A DNA stretch of 19,267 bases from an uncultured Oscillospiraceae bacterium (GCA_910587395.1 CAJULJ010000047.1:1-19267); one strand, 5' to 3'. Numbered from the stretch's first letter, positions 6,470 to 14,136 are shown. A program made the numbers and translations. The notes: a model not told the origin generated them from the sequence alone.

Positions 6470-6504
6470 CCTCCTTGTATTCTGATGTCTGGAATACAAA
6501 GGGG
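6470..6504 (-). promoter_or_regulatory. Shine-Dalgarno-sequestering hairpin before the DUF1540 gene
   Basis: In the mRNA, CCCCTTTGTATTC (6492-6504) pairs with GAATACAAGGAGG (6470-6482) around a 9-nt loop CAGACATCA. There are ten consecutive pairs (one G-U), one mismatch and two more pairs. The whole AAGGAGG is inside the stem, so ribosome access would need the hairpin to open. Confidence 0.6.
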
Positions 6505-6527
6505 AGTATGCCCTGAAGACGGGATGG

Positions 6528-7409
6528 TTATTCGGCCTTTTCCTCTGAACCCGCCTCCTGTTTCTGGACATTCTGGTTTTTCTCCGCCTGCGCGGCGGGC
6601 CTGTGCTGGAAACGGGGGATGAACCGGGTCGCGAAGTTTCCCTTGCCCCTGCCCTGCACGTAGAAATAGCCGATGGTGGAGAACACCACCGCGCCGATGA
6701 AGTTGACGAACAGGTCCTTCATGGTGTCGATGATGCCCACGTCCAGGTAGCCGCCCAATCCCAGAGGCATCTGAGTGCCGTCGTCCAGCACCAGGATCAC
6801 GTCCTGAATGCCTTTGACGACGACGGCGGTGGTGCCGTGTCCGGGGTCCAGGTTGACGGTGGAGATGGTGTTGACGACGGTGTCCTTCTGCATATCAAAG
6901 AGCAGGAACTGGTCCATGGAGAATTCGAAGAATTCCCACAGCACGCCGATGGTCATGGAGAAGCAGAACGCGGTGACCGCCATGAAGAAGGGGGACAGAT
7001 GGAGGGACACCGTTTCCTCCCGGTTGAGGATGTCCACCAGGGCAAAGCCGATGGCGGCGCAGAGGAAGCCGTTCATGGTGTGGAGCATGGTGTCCCAGAA
7101 GGGAAACTCGATGTAATAGTCGCTGATCTCGCCCAGGATCTCGGCGGCGTAAATAAAGAGCAGGATGATGACCTCCAGCGTGTCGGGCAGATCGATGTGC
7201 AGCCGCCGCTCGAAGGCGGAGGGCAGCATAAACAGCACCAGGGTCAGCACGCACAGCAGCATGTTTTCATAATTCTGGTTGAAGAACTGGGCGATCAGCA
7301 TGCCCACCACCGACAACCGAAGCACAAAATAGACGGTGTACACCAGCCTTTTGTTTTCCACATGACGCCATTCGTGGCCTTTTGGTTTTTTGATGTTCCG
7401 CTTTGACAT
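6528..7409 (-). CDS. Six-TM integral membrane protein, YjdF/DUF2238-like
   Basis: A 293-residue polytopic membrane protein. A basic N-terminus is followed by hydrophobic segments at about residues 22-42, 48-66, 76-94, 108-127, 138-160 and 232-250. Between the last two lies a soluble loop of about 70 residues including DPGHGTTAVVV and DDGTQMPLGLGG. The FWDTMLHTMNGFL stretch before TM4 resembles the conserved His/Gly region of YjdF (DUF2238)-type proteins; that assignment is tentative and no function is known. The C-terminus is a polar tail rich in Gln, Lys and Glu. The start follows AAAGGAG and an extended -10 promoter at 7430. The next gene on the strand is the DUF1540 protein. Confidence 0.8.
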   Translation of the reverse strand: MSKRNIKKPKGHEWRHVENKRLVYTVYFVLRLSVVGMLIAQFFNQNYENMLLCVLTLVLFMLPSAFERRLHIDLPDTLEVIILLFIYAAEILGEISDYYIEFPFWDTMLHTMNGFLCAAIGFALVDILNREETVSLHLSPFFMAVTAFCFSMTIGVLWEFFEFSMDQFLLFDMQKDTVVNTISTVNLDPGHGTTAVVVKGIQDVILVLDDGTQMPLGLGGYLDVGIIDTMKDLFVNFIGAVVFSTIGYFYVQGRGKGNFATRFIPRFQHRPAAQAEKNQNVQKQEAGSEEKAE

Positions 7410-7429
7410 GGTGTACTCCTTTCCTGAAC

Positions 7430-7438
7430 ATTGTATCA
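7430..7438 (-). promoter_or_regulatory. Promoter of the membrane-protein gene
   Basis: Extended -10 TGATACAAT with hexamer TACAAT at 7430-7435, 20 bases before the start codon; the best -35 (CTGACA) is at a long spacing of 19. The same TGATACAAT motif occurs in the ilvD promoters. Confidence 0.45.
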
Positions 7439-7503
7439 GGTATGTAAAAAAGGGTGTCAGCCTGCGGCCCCCTGGCGCATAATATGTTTTTGGAGGTGAT
7501 TTT

Positions 7504-7716
7504 ATGGACCTGAAAAACGATCAGATCACGCTGGGAGAGCTGTGGGATAACCCGAAGAGCCGGACGGTGTTCCAAAAGCGCATTCCTATGCTGGCCAAGC
7601 ATCCGGTGAAGGGGGCGGCCCGCACGGTGACGCTGGAGCAGCTGCGGGATTTCATGGCCGGCTGGGTGCCGGGCATGATGATCAATAGTGTGATGTCGGA
7701 CCTGAAAAAGCTGTAA
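7504..7716 (+). CDS. Small hypothetical protein (70 aa)
   Basis: A plus-strand gene opposed to its neighbours, with an excellent GGAGGTGAT ribosome-binding site 5 nt before ATG. The 70-residue product begins MDLKNDQITLGELWDNP and is soluble, moderately basic and without cysteine. Its layout (TLGELWDNPKSRTVFQKRIPML, then HPVKG, then TVTLEQLRDFMAGWVP) recalls a short helical module found as a C-terminal appendage of some clostridial secreted or carbohydrate-active proteins; this is from memory and unverified. A possible -10 CATAAT lies at 7481-7486 without a convincing -35. It shares the intergenic region with the divergent membrane-protein gene. Confidence 0.75.
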   Translation: MDLKNDQITLGELWDNPKSRTVFQKRIPMLAKHPVKGAARTVTLEQLRDFMAGWVPGMMINSVMSDLKKL

Positions 7717-7749
7717 AGTTACATTTCTGGTTAGTAAAGCTACCATACC

Positions 7750-7784
7750 AAAAAAAAGCCCCGCTGTCAATTGACGGCGGGGAC
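7750..7784 (-). terminator. Terminator of the pyk transcript, possibly bidirectional
   Basis: A CCCCGC/GCGGGG stem continued by GTCAATTGAC, followed on the minus strand by eight T (7750-7757). It ends the pyk plus remnant transcript. On the plus strand it is followed only by ATTTTCTTGATTTT, so it may weakly end the 70-residue gene too. Confidence 0.85.
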
Positions 7785-7796
7785 ATTTTCTTGATT

Positions 7797-8160
7797 TTAT
7801 GACGGACTGGCATTCGCTGACAGACAATTGAGCACAGCGCCGACAGACAAATGCAGATCTTCAGGGATTTCGCCTCGTCCCGGCAGAACGGCCTGATAGT
7901 AGGGGATTTCGCACCGCTCTATGCTGTAGCTGGGGCGGGGCAGGCCGAGCTGCTGAGCCAGGCGGTCTAAGAAGGCGGTATAATCGGATGTGTCCCGTGT
8001 GCCGACATGGAACACGCCCCGCAGATTGCGCTCCAGGATGAAAACGGTCCAGCGGGCGATTTGAAACGTCGGTGGTGTAGTTGACGGACAAGCTTTCGTA
8101 GGTCTGTACCGGGCTGCCTGCCCGGACGTTTTTCATCAGAGCCCGGACCCTCGATGTCAT
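7797..8160 (-). pseudogene. Frameshifted C-terminal remnant of a sugar-nucleotide reductase (RmlD/NAD-dependent epimerase-like)
   Basis: Two frames join into one sensible protein if a single T is removed from the TTT at 8064-8066 (minus reading GACGTTTCAAATC becomes GAC GTT CAA ATC). The first part reads MTSRVRALMKNV ... ESLSVNYTTDV. The second reads QIARWTVFILERNLRGVFHVG ... YTAFLDRLAQQLGL and ends at 7797. The A-R-W / I-L-E-R-N-L-x-G-V-F-H-V-G pattern followed by a DxxxFLxxLAxxLGL stretch is characteristic of the C-terminal substrate-binding part of RmlD-type dTDP-4-dehydrorhamnose reductases. No Rossmann N-terminal half exists upstream, where pyk lies instead. Its ATG overlaps the pyk TGA (ATGA). 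It is thus 5'-truncated and frame-disrupted. A sequencing error could explain the frameshift but not the truncation. Confidence 0.65.
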
Positions 8161-9575
8161 TTCACGACCTGCGCCTTGATGAGATTGGTGGTGCCGCTGC
8201 TGCTCAAGGGCACGCCGGCGGTGATAACCACCGTGTCTCCGGACTGGACCAGCCCTTCCTTTTTGGCGGTGTCCACGCACAGGGAGAACAGGCGGTCGGT
8301 GGAGTCCACGCTGCCGGACAGGAAGGGGGCTACGCCCCAGGAGATGGCCAGCTGGCGGCGTACCCGCTCCGTGGTGGTCAACGCCGCCACCGCGCATCCC
8401 GGACGGAACCGGGAGATCATCCGGGCGGTGTAGCCCGACTGGGTGGCGGTCAAAACGGCGGTGGCGCCCAGGTCCATGGCGGTCAGGCAGCTGGTGTGGC
8501 TGATGGCGTCAGAGATGGTGGAGGTGTGGTCAAACACCCCGTTTCGGAATCGTTTCCAGTAGTCGATGCCCCCCTCGGCGGCCTCTACAATGCTCACCAT
8601 GGTCTGGAGGGCCTCCAGCGGGTGCCTGCCGGAGGCGGTCTCACCGGACAGCATCACGCAGCTGGTGCCGTCGAATACGGCGTTGGCCACGTCGGACACC
8701 TCGGCGCGGGTGGGCCGGGGGTTTCGGATCATGGAGTCCAGCATCTGGGTGGCGGTGATGACCACCTTGCCCTTGTGAATGGCAGACTTGATCATCTTTT
8801 TCTGGAGCACGGGCACCTCGTAGGCGGGAATCTCCACGCCCAGATCGCCGCGGGCTACCATGATGCCGTCGGAAACAGCGGCGATGGCCTCCAGATTGTC
8901 CACGCCCTCCCGGTTCTCGATTTTGGAGATGATGCCGATGTCCTGCCCGCCGCAGGCGTTGAGGACGGCGCGGATCTCCTCCACGTCGGAGGCCCGGCGG
9001 ACGAAGGAGGCAGCGACAAAGTCGAAATCGTTTTCCACGGCGAAGCGCAGGTCGTCCTTGTCCTTGTCGGTGAGGGCGGGCAGGGCGATGGATACGCCGG
9101 GGATGTTAATGCTTTTGTGGTTGGACAAGGGGCCGCCGGTGACCACCTTGCAGGCGATGTCCTGCCCGTCGATGCGCTCCACCTCCAGGTCCACCAGCCC
9201 GTCGTCGATAAGCACATGGTTGCCCGGCTTCAACTCCTGGTGGAGGTTGGCGTAGGTGACGGACACCTGCCTGACATCCCCGTCCACATCTCGGGTGGTG
9301 AGGGTGAAGTCGTCCCCGTCGCTGAGCTCAATGCGGTCGCAGCCGAAGGCGCGGATACGGATTTCGGGGCCCTTGGTGTCCAGGATGGTGGCCACGGGAC
9401 GGCCCAGGCCGTCCCGGACCCGCTTGAACCGGGTGAGCAGGGTGCCGTGGGTGTCGTGGGTGCCGTGGGAGAAGTTGAAGCGGGCGGCGTCCATGCCGGA
9501 TAAAATAAGCTGCTCGATGATCTCCTCGCTGTCGGAGGCGGGACCAAGGGTGCAGACGATTTTCGTTTTTCTCAT
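8157..9575 (-). CDS. pyk: Pyruvate kinase, short form
   Basis: Transfers phosphate from PEP to ADP, giving pyruvate and ATP, the last step of glycolysis. The 472-residue product has the N-terminal strand KTKIVCTLGPAS, the ARFNFSHGTH motif (residues 31-40), the active-site stretch IISKIENREGVDNLEAI with the catalytic Lys, and MVARGDLGVEIP. It ends without the extra PEP-utiliser domain of many Firmicute enzymes. The start MRKTKIV is preferred over an ATG five codons earlier because that ATG lies inside the GGAGG ribosome-binding site. It has its own consensus promoter (9632-9659) after the CNNM terminator. A degraded reductase fragment is directly fused to its 3' end by an ATGA overlap. Confidence 0.97.
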   Translation of the reverse strand: MRKTKIVCTLGPASDSEEIIEQLILSGMDAARFNFSHGTHDTHGTLLTRFKRVRDGLGRPVATILDTKGPEIRIRAFGCDRIELSDGDDFTLTTRDVDGDVRQVSVTYANLHQELKPGNHVLIDDGLVDLEVERIDGQDIACKVVTGGPLSNHKSINIPGVSIALPALTDKDKDDLRFAVENDFDFVAASFVRRASDVEEIRAVLNACGGQDIGIISKIENREGVDNLEAIAAVSDGIMVARGDLGVEIPAYEVPVLQKKMIKSAIHKGKVVITATQMLDSMIRNPRPTRAEVSDVANAVFDGTSCVMLSGETASGRHPLEALQTMVSIVEAAEGGIDYWKRFRNGVFDHTSTISDAISHTSCLTAMDLGATAVLTATQSGYTARMISRFRPGCAVAALTTTERVRRQLAISWGVAPFLSGSVDSTDRLFSLCVDTAKKEGLVQSGDTVVITAGVPLSSSGTTNLIKAQVVK

Positions 9576-9631
9576 ATTGTTTTCCTCCATTTTGAAAACA
9601 CGATATGTTGATTCCTCTTTGATTCCACCAC

Positions 9632-9659
9632 ATCATATACAAATGAGCGGAAATGTCAA
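9632..9659 (-). promoter_or_regulatory. pyk promoter
   Basis: -35 TTGACA (9654-9659), 16-nt spacer, -10 TATGAT (9632-9637), about 57 nt before the pyk start. Confidence 0.82.
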
Positions 9660-9723
9660 GGCTCAGGGGAAAACTTTTCATGATGTGCCGATTTTTCCGG
9701 TGGGTGAGGGCGGAAAGTTGGGT

Positions 9724-9757
9724 AAAAAGGAGGCGGGGCAGCCGCTGCCCCGCCTCA
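9724..9757 (-). terminator. Terminator of the CNNM/CorC gene
   Basis: A perfect 13-bp GC-rich stem (GAGGCGGGGCAGC with GCTGCCCCGCCTC) followed on the minus strand by CTTTTT, just past the CNNM stop codon. Confidence 0.92.
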
Positions 9758-9760
9758 GAT

Positions 9761-11107
9761 TCAATCGTTGTTTTCCACCGCAGGGACGGGCTCTGCCCTG
9801 GACACCAGCGCCCATTCCACCCGCCGGTCGTTGAAATTGAGCACCTTGATGTGCAGCCCGCAGGCGTCCACCTCCAGTTGGGAGCCGTCCTCCGGGATGA
9901 CGGACAGTTGGGCGAACACCAGCCCGCCCAGGGTGTCGGATTCCTCCTCCTCGGGGAACTCCATCTCCAGGACCTGGGCCACCCGCTCCAGGTCGCAGGA
10001 GCCGGACACCTTCCACACCCCCGGCTCCGCCTGCTCGATGTCCTTCTCCTCCAGGGGGTCGAACTCGTCGTAGATGTTGCCCACAATCTCCTCCAGCAGG
10101 TCCTCCATGGTCACCAGCCCCGAGGTGCCGCCGTATTCGTCCACCACGATGGCCATATGTACCTTTTTGCTCTGCATGTCCCGGAACAGCACGTCGGTGC
10201 GGACGGATTCGGGCACGAAATAGGCGGGGCGCAGCAGCTCGGACAGGGGCCTGGGCTGATCCTCCTGGGCGCTGAGCAGGAAGTCCCGGGTGTTGAGAAT
10301 GCCCACAATGTGGTCGGCGTCCTCCTTGTAGACGGGGAACCGGGACCGGCCGGAGGTCAGGATGGCGTTCACCACATCCTCATTGGTGTCCTCTGCCCAC
10401 ACCATCACCATGTCGGTGCGGTGGACCATCACGTCCTCGGCGGTGGTGTTGTTGAACTCGAAAATGTTCTCAATGAGCTCCTTTTCAGAAGCTTCGATGG
10501 CGCCCCGCTCCTCGCCCAGGTCCACCATCATGAGGATTTCGTCCTCGCTCACGTCCTCCTGTTCGGCCCTGGGGTCAATGTGCAGCAGGCGCAGCACGCC
10601 GTTGGTGGATTTGGACAGCAGCCAGATGACGGGCCGGAACACCACCGCCACAGCGGACACCGGGCCCAGGGTGAACCGGGCCACCGCCTCCGTCTTTTTC
10701 ATGGCGATGCGCTTGGGCACCAGTTCTCCCAGCACCAGGCTGAAATAGGACAGCACAATGGTGATGAGCACCACCATGATGTTGTTGAGGGCATGGGGGT
10801 CCAGGGCGGTGACGCCCTTTTCCTCCGTCAGCCACTTCACCAGCGGGTCGGAAAAGCTGTCGGCGGCGAAGGCGGAGGACAGGAACCCGGCCAGGGTGAT
10901 GGCGATCTGAATGGCGGACAAAAAGTGGTCGGGAGCCTGGGTGAGCTTGAGGAGCTTTTCCGCTTTTTTGTCGCCTTCCTCCGCTTGCTTTTTCAGCCTG
11001 GTCTCGGACAGGGAAATGACGGCGATCTCCGCCGCGGCGAAAAAGGCGTTGATAAGGACCAGGACGAGCAGTAAAAGAAGTTTCGGTAATAACGGGTCGT
11101 CGGACAA
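9761..11107 (-). CDS. CNNM/CorC-type membrane transporter-like protein (DUF21-CBS-CorC_HlyC)
   Basis: A 448-residue protein of the CNNM/CorC ('hemolysin C-like') family, associated with Mg2+ or other divalent cation efflux at the membrane. Domain order: N-terminal DUF21 membrane domain (about residues 1-190, opening with LLLLLVLVLINAFFAAAEIAVIS and including GELVPKRIAMKKTE), a CBS pair (about 205-330, AEDVMVHRTDMV and RFPVYKEDADHIVGILNTRDFL), then the CorC_HlyC domain (about 350-440, VSGSCDLERVAQVLEMEFPEEE). The start is a TTG, chosen because AGGAGG lies exactly 9 nt upstream and no ATG is available near it. Function as a transporter is known for family members; the ion is inferred only. It is monocistronic, with its own promoter and terminator. 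Confidence 0.92.
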   Translation of the reverse strand: MSDDPLLPKLLLLLVLVLINAFFAAAEIAVISLSETRLKKQAEEGDKKAEKLLKLTQAPDHFLSAIQIAITLAGFLSSAFAADSFSDPLVKWLTEEKGVTALDPHALNNIMVVLITIVLSYFSLVLGELVPKRIAMKKTEAVARFTLGPVSAVAVVFRPVIWLLSKSTNGVLRLLHIDPRAEQEDVSEDEILMMVDLGEERGAIEASEKELIENIFEFNNTTAEDVMVHRTDMVMVWAEDTNEDVVNAILTSGRSRFPVYKEDADHIVGILNTRDFLLSAQEDQPRPLSELLRPAYFVPESVRTDVLFRDMQSKKVHMAIVVDEYGGTSGLVTMEDLLEEIVGNIYDEFDPLEEKDIEQAEPGVWKVSGSCDLERVAQVLEMEFPEEEESDTLGGLVFAQLSVIPEDGSQLEVDACGLHIKVLNFNDRRVEWALVSRAEPVPAVENND

Positions 11108-11186
11108 GATGGATGACCTCCTATTGACAAGACGGTCTGTTGGATTTGCCGCTCTATTCTATGCGGCGCAGACCTTGACAGACCAC

Positions 11187-11214
11187 AGTATATCAGATTT
11201 TTTGAAAATTGCAA
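11187..11214 (-). promoter_or_regulatory. Promoter of the CNNM/CorC gene
   Basis: -35 TTGCAA (11209-11214), 16-nt spacer, extended -10 TGATATACT (hexamer 11187-11192). The 5' leader of about 70 nt contains GGTCTG and CAGACC arms that could pair at a distance. Confidence 0.65.
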
Positions 11215-11225
11215 CAAAAGATGTG

Positions 11226-11256
11226 AAAAGGAGCCGTCCGGCGGACGGCCCCTCTC
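11226..11256 (-). terminator. Terminator after trxA
   Basis: A GCCGTCC/GGACGGC stem with a three-base loop and extra G-C pairs, followed on the minus strand by CCTTTTCAC; it starts within 10 nt of the trxA stop. Confidence 0.85.
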
Positions 11257-11263
11257 CATTCCA

Positions 11264-11572
11264 TCAATCCAGCAGCTCCAGCAGGGCGTCCTTGGGCCGG
11301 ACGCCCACGGCCTTATTGGATATCTCGCCGTTTTTGAACACCAGCAGGGTGGGGATGCTCATGATGCCGAATTTCGCGGCCAGCTCCGGCTGCTCGTCGG
11401 TGTTGACCTTGCCCACCAGGATGTCGCCGCGCTCCTGAGCGATCTCGTCCACGATGGGGGACACCATACGGCAGGGGCCGCACCAGGGGGCCCAGAAGTC
11501 CACCAGCACGGGCTTGTCGGAGCCCAGCACCAGCTCGTCAAAGTTTTCTGTGGTAATGGTCTGAACGGACAT
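11264..11572 (-). CDS. trxA: Thioredoxin
   Basis: A small dithiol-disulfide oxidoreductase of the cytosol. The 102-residue length is typical. The active site WCGPC is at residues 30-34, preceded by VLVDFWAP, with the buried Asp25 and the cis-proline Pro74 (SIPTLLVF), so it looks fully functional. The start follows AAGGAG at 8 nt. It lies only 19 nt after the glycosyltransferase stop with no terminator between, so it is probably read with glf and the transferase, although an internal promoter cannot be excluded. The shared operon does not by itself imply a role in polysaccharide synthesis. Confidence 0.96.
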   Translation of the reverse strand: MSVQTITTENFDELVLGSDKPVLVDFWAPWCGPCRMVSPIVDEIAQERGDILVGKVNTDEQPELAAKFGIMSIPTLLVFKNGEISNKAVGVRPKDALLELLD

Positions 11573-11591
11573 GATAGATTCTCCTTTATTT

Positions 11592-12620
11592 TTAATTAAA
11601 TTTGTAAATTTTCTGCGCCACCCGATAGAGCTTCACCGACAGCTTCCGCCCCTGATAGCCGGGGATGTTGGTGCCCACGTTGGTCAGCCGGTAGCGGCAG
11701 CGGCGGTAGAGGGCGGCGTCCTTCTGGCGCAGGTACTCCCACAGCTCGGTGCGCAGGCCCAGGGCCTCCGGCGTGTCGGCGATGACAGCGAAAATGGACG
11801 AAATGGACATCATCATGGACAGATAGTTGAACATATACCGTCCCAGCTTGGGCTGAATGGCCTTGAGGGCCATGATGTCGTGAGCGTCGATCATTTGCCG
11901 GGTGACCCGGACCTGCTGGTCGATGCGTCCGGCCATCACCGACTCGTTGACGCTCTGGTCCGCCCGGCCGATGAAGTAGCGGTACAGGTCCAGGTTCATA
12001 TAATACATCGTTTTGACGTAGGGCAGGGGCTGGTAGACAAAGATGTTGTCCACATAGAAGGTGTGGCGGGGCAGCTCCAGACGGCAGTCCCGCAGCAGCT
12101 GGGTGCGGTAGATCACCGAGTGCATCAGCAGGTACTGAGAGGCGCGGAAGCGGTGGATGGAGTCCCAGGTGATGATCTGGTCGGTGGGAAACACGTTTTT
12201 GTACCCCATGACCTTCTGGGTGTTGTCCTCCACATGCTCATAGACGTAGTTGGCGATGAGCAGGTCCACCGGGGCGGGCATGGCGGCGAACTCCCGCAGC
12301 TTGGCCATAACCTTGGCCAGCGCGTCGGTGTCCAGCCAGTCGTCGGAGTCCACCACCTTGTAATACAGCCCACGGGCGTTGCGGATGCCCTGGTTGACGC
12401 CTTCGCCGTGGCCGCCGTTCTCCTGATGGATGGCCCGGATGATATCGGGATGCTTTTCCACCCACTGGTCGCATTTGGCGGGGGTGTCGTCTTTGGTGGA
12501 GCCGTCGTCCACCAGAATGATCTCTGCGTCCTCCCCCGCACACAGCAGGGTCTCAATGCAGTGGTCCATATAGGCTGCGGAATTGTAGCAGGGGACGGCG
12601 AAGGTGATCAATTTGTCCAT
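11592..12620 (-). CDS. Family 2 (GT-A fold) glycosyltransferase
   Basis: A 342-residue protein with an N-terminal GT-A domain: ITFAVPCYNSAAY at residues 5-17, the nucleotide-binding DDGS at 38-41, and the metal-binding DSDDW at 91-95. It would transfer a sugar from an activated donor. The C-terminal 150 residues (from about the RASQYLLMHSVIYR stretch) are helical and basic, without an obvious membrane anchor. Immediately upstream is UDP-galactopyranose mutase, so a galactofuranosyl or related transferase for a surface polysaccharide is a reasonable inference; donor and acceptor are not visible in the sequence. The start follows AGGAGAG. Confidence 0.9.
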   Translation of the reverse strand: MDKLITFAVPCYNSAAYMDHCIETLLCAGEDAEIILVDDGSTKDDTPAKCDQWVEKHPDIIRAIHQENGGHGEGVNQGIRNARGLYYKVVDSDDWLDTDALAKVMAKLREFAAMPAPVDLLIANYVYEHVEDNTQKVMGYKNVFPTDQIITWDSIHRFRASQYLLMHSVIYRTQLLRDCRLELPRHTFYVDNIFVYQPLPYVKTMYYMNLDLYRYFIGRADQSVNESVMAGRIDQQVRVTRQMIDAHDIMALKAIQPKLGRYMFNYLSMMMSISSIFAVIADTPEALGLRTELWEYLRQKDAALYRRCRYRLTNVGTNIPGYQGRKLSVKLYRVAQKIYKFN

Positions 12621-12662
12621 GGGTACTCTCTCCTAACACTAAGTATGCCCGGCAGGGCGGAT

Positions 12663-13868
12663 TTAGAGCATTTCGTCGGTCAGGGCCAGCGCGCGGGCCG
12701 CGATGGCGTCCATGTTGTAGTACTTGTACTCGGCCAGACGGCCCAGCAGGTGCAGATTGGGGTATTGGGCGGCAAGCCGGGCGTATTTGGCGTACAGCGC
12801 GTTGTTCTCCGGATTGATGATGGCGTAGTAGGGAGTCTCACCCTCCGCTCCGGTGCAGGCTCTGGAGTATTCCTCCATGATGGTGGTGATACCGGGCAGC
12901 TTCTGGCCGGTGAGGTGCTTGAATTCGGTGATGCGGGTGAAATCCCTGTCCACGGTGTAGTTGACGGTGCCGTGGGTTTGGAAATAGTCCTGGGGCAGGG
13001 TTTTGAACCCGAAGTCCAATGTGCGGTAGGGCAGGGGACCGAAGCGGAAGCCGAACAGCTCGTCGGCCTGTCCGGTATAGATGACGGGGCCGCTGAAGGT
13101 CTCTCCGTCCAGCCTGATGACGCCGTCCGCCGGCTCCAGCCGGTTCAGCGCGTCCGCGCCCAGCTCCACGGTGATGCCGGGGTGGTCCAGCATCTTCTCG
13201 AACATGGGGGTGTAGCCCTCCAGCGGCATTCCCTGGTAGGCGTCCTGGAAATACCGGTTGTCCTGGGAGAGGCGCACCGGCACCCGCGCGGTGGTGCTGG
13301 GATCGATTTCCTCCGGCGTCTGCCCCCACTGCTTCATGGTATAGTGGACGAACACATGCTCATACACATAATCCGCGATGGCGGCGATCTCCGGGTCGGG
13401 ATTCTGCCGCAGCTCCAGGATGGTCACCTGGCTCTGGGCGGGGTAGGCGTCCAGAAGCTTCCGGCCCAGCCGCTCCCCCTCCGAGCTGCCGAAGGCGTTT
13501 TTCAGCGAATCCAGATTAAAGGGAACAGGGAAGAAAAAGCGCCCATCCGTCTTTTTGTGGGCCGGAACCACCTCGGGATTGTCCCGGGGCAGGTTGGCGA
13601 TCACCCTGTGCTGATAGCGCCGCCATTTGGTAAACCGGGACAGGTAGTCGAACACCCGCCGGTCGTTGGTGTGGAAGATGTGGGGTCCGTACTGATGGAT
13701 GAGGACACCGGCGCCGTCCAGGCAGTCGTAGGCATTGCCGCCCACATGGTCCCGCCGCTCCAGCACCAGCACCTTTTTTCCGCCGTCCTCCGCCAGCCGC
13801 CGGGCGGCCACCGCCCCGGCATAGCCCGCGCCCACGATCAGGGCGTCAAAATTTGTCAAAGCACTCAC
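12663..13868 (-). CDS. glf: UDP-galactopyranose mutase
   Basis: A flavoenzyme interconverting UDP-galactopyranose and UDP-galactofuranose, the Galf donor for surface glycans. The 401-residue length is in the family range. The FAD Rossmann motif GAGYAGAVAARRL is at residues 13-25, then ERRDHVGGNAYD (37-48) and the substrate-site HQYGPHIFHTN (58-68). The later YTMKQWGQTPEEI, RVPVR and C-terminal RLAEYKYYNMDAI stretches are all usual for Glf. The start is a GTG with only a weak AGGA upstream; a TTG three codons later is an alternative. It is followed by a GT2 transferase 42 nt downstream, making a small Galf-glycan module. A promoter candidate lies at 13920-13948. Confidence 0.95.
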   Translation of the reverse strand: MSALTNFDALIVGAGYAGAVAARRLAEDGGKKVLVLERRDHVGGNAYDCLDGAGVLIHQYGPHIFHTNDRRVFDYLSRFTKWRRYQHRVIANLPRDNPEVVPAHKKTDGRFFFPVPFNLDSLKNAFGSSEGERLGRKLLDAYPAQSQVTILELRQNPDPEIAAIADYVYEHVFVHYTMKQWGQTPEEIDPSTTARVPVRLSQDNRYFQDAYQGMPLEGYTPMFEKMLDHPGITVELGADALNRLEPADGVIRLDGETFSGPVIYTGQADELFGFRFGPLPYRTLDFGFKTLPQDYFQTHGTVNYTVDRDFTRITEFKHLTGQKLPGITTIMEEYSRACTGAEGETPYYAIINPENNALYAKYARLAAQYPNLHLLGRLAEYKYYNMDAIAARALALTDEML

Positions 13869-13919
13869 TTCGTTTCTGTCCTAAAGTTGACGCGGGACGG
13901 ATCAAGCCCGCTCAGTTAA

Positions 13920-13948
13920 AGGATACCACAATTCTCTCCAAAGTGGAA
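13920..13948 (-). promoter_or_regulatory. Candidate glf operon promoter
   Basis: -35 TTCCAC (13943-13948), 17-nt spacer, -10 TATCCT (13920-13925). The match is moderate, but it is the best in the 268-nt region shared with the divergent DivIVA gene. Confidence 0.4.
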
Positions 13949-14069
13949 GGAACAATTTCGAAAAAATGATTTAATTTTCCAGATTCCGGGGAGCTGTAAA
14001 AAGCCTGCATCCGATAGTATGCCGCGGAAGGCCGGAAATACAAGCTTTGGACAGCCTGAGATAAAAAGA

Positions 14070-14098
14070 TTGTCAGCGGGCGAAAATCGTGATAGAAT
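14070..14098 (+). promoter_or_regulatory. Promoter of the DivIVA/fumarase-beta pair
   Basis: -35 TTGTCA (14070-14075), 17-nt spacer, extended -10 TGATAGAAT (hexamer 14093-14098), 38 nt before the start codon. Confidence 0.75.
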
Positions 14099-14136
14099 AT
14101 CAAAAACATCGTTTATTGAGAAAGAGGGAAACGTGG

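Noticed and set aside
8056..8070. Programmed ribosomal frameshift in the fragment after pyk
   Set aside because: There is no slippery heptamer, stimulatory pseudoknot or internal SD; a simple one-base insertion in a three-T run plus 5' truncation explains it better as decay.
11571..13919. A 782-codon plus-strand open frame across the trxA-GT-glf region, and similar long plus-strand frames at 138-1343, 1725-2798, 4130-5440, 8154-9503, 9653-11074, 15339-16775 and 17164-18936
   Set aside because: They lie opposite clearly recognised genes, read as His/Gly/Val/Gln-rich nonsense and lack ribosome-binding sites; high third-position GC keeps the opposite frame open.
13912..14109. A 65-codon minus-strand frame in the glf/DivIVA intergenic region
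   Set aside because: No ribosome-binding site is seen, it overlaps both divergent promoters and it has no recognisable protein features.
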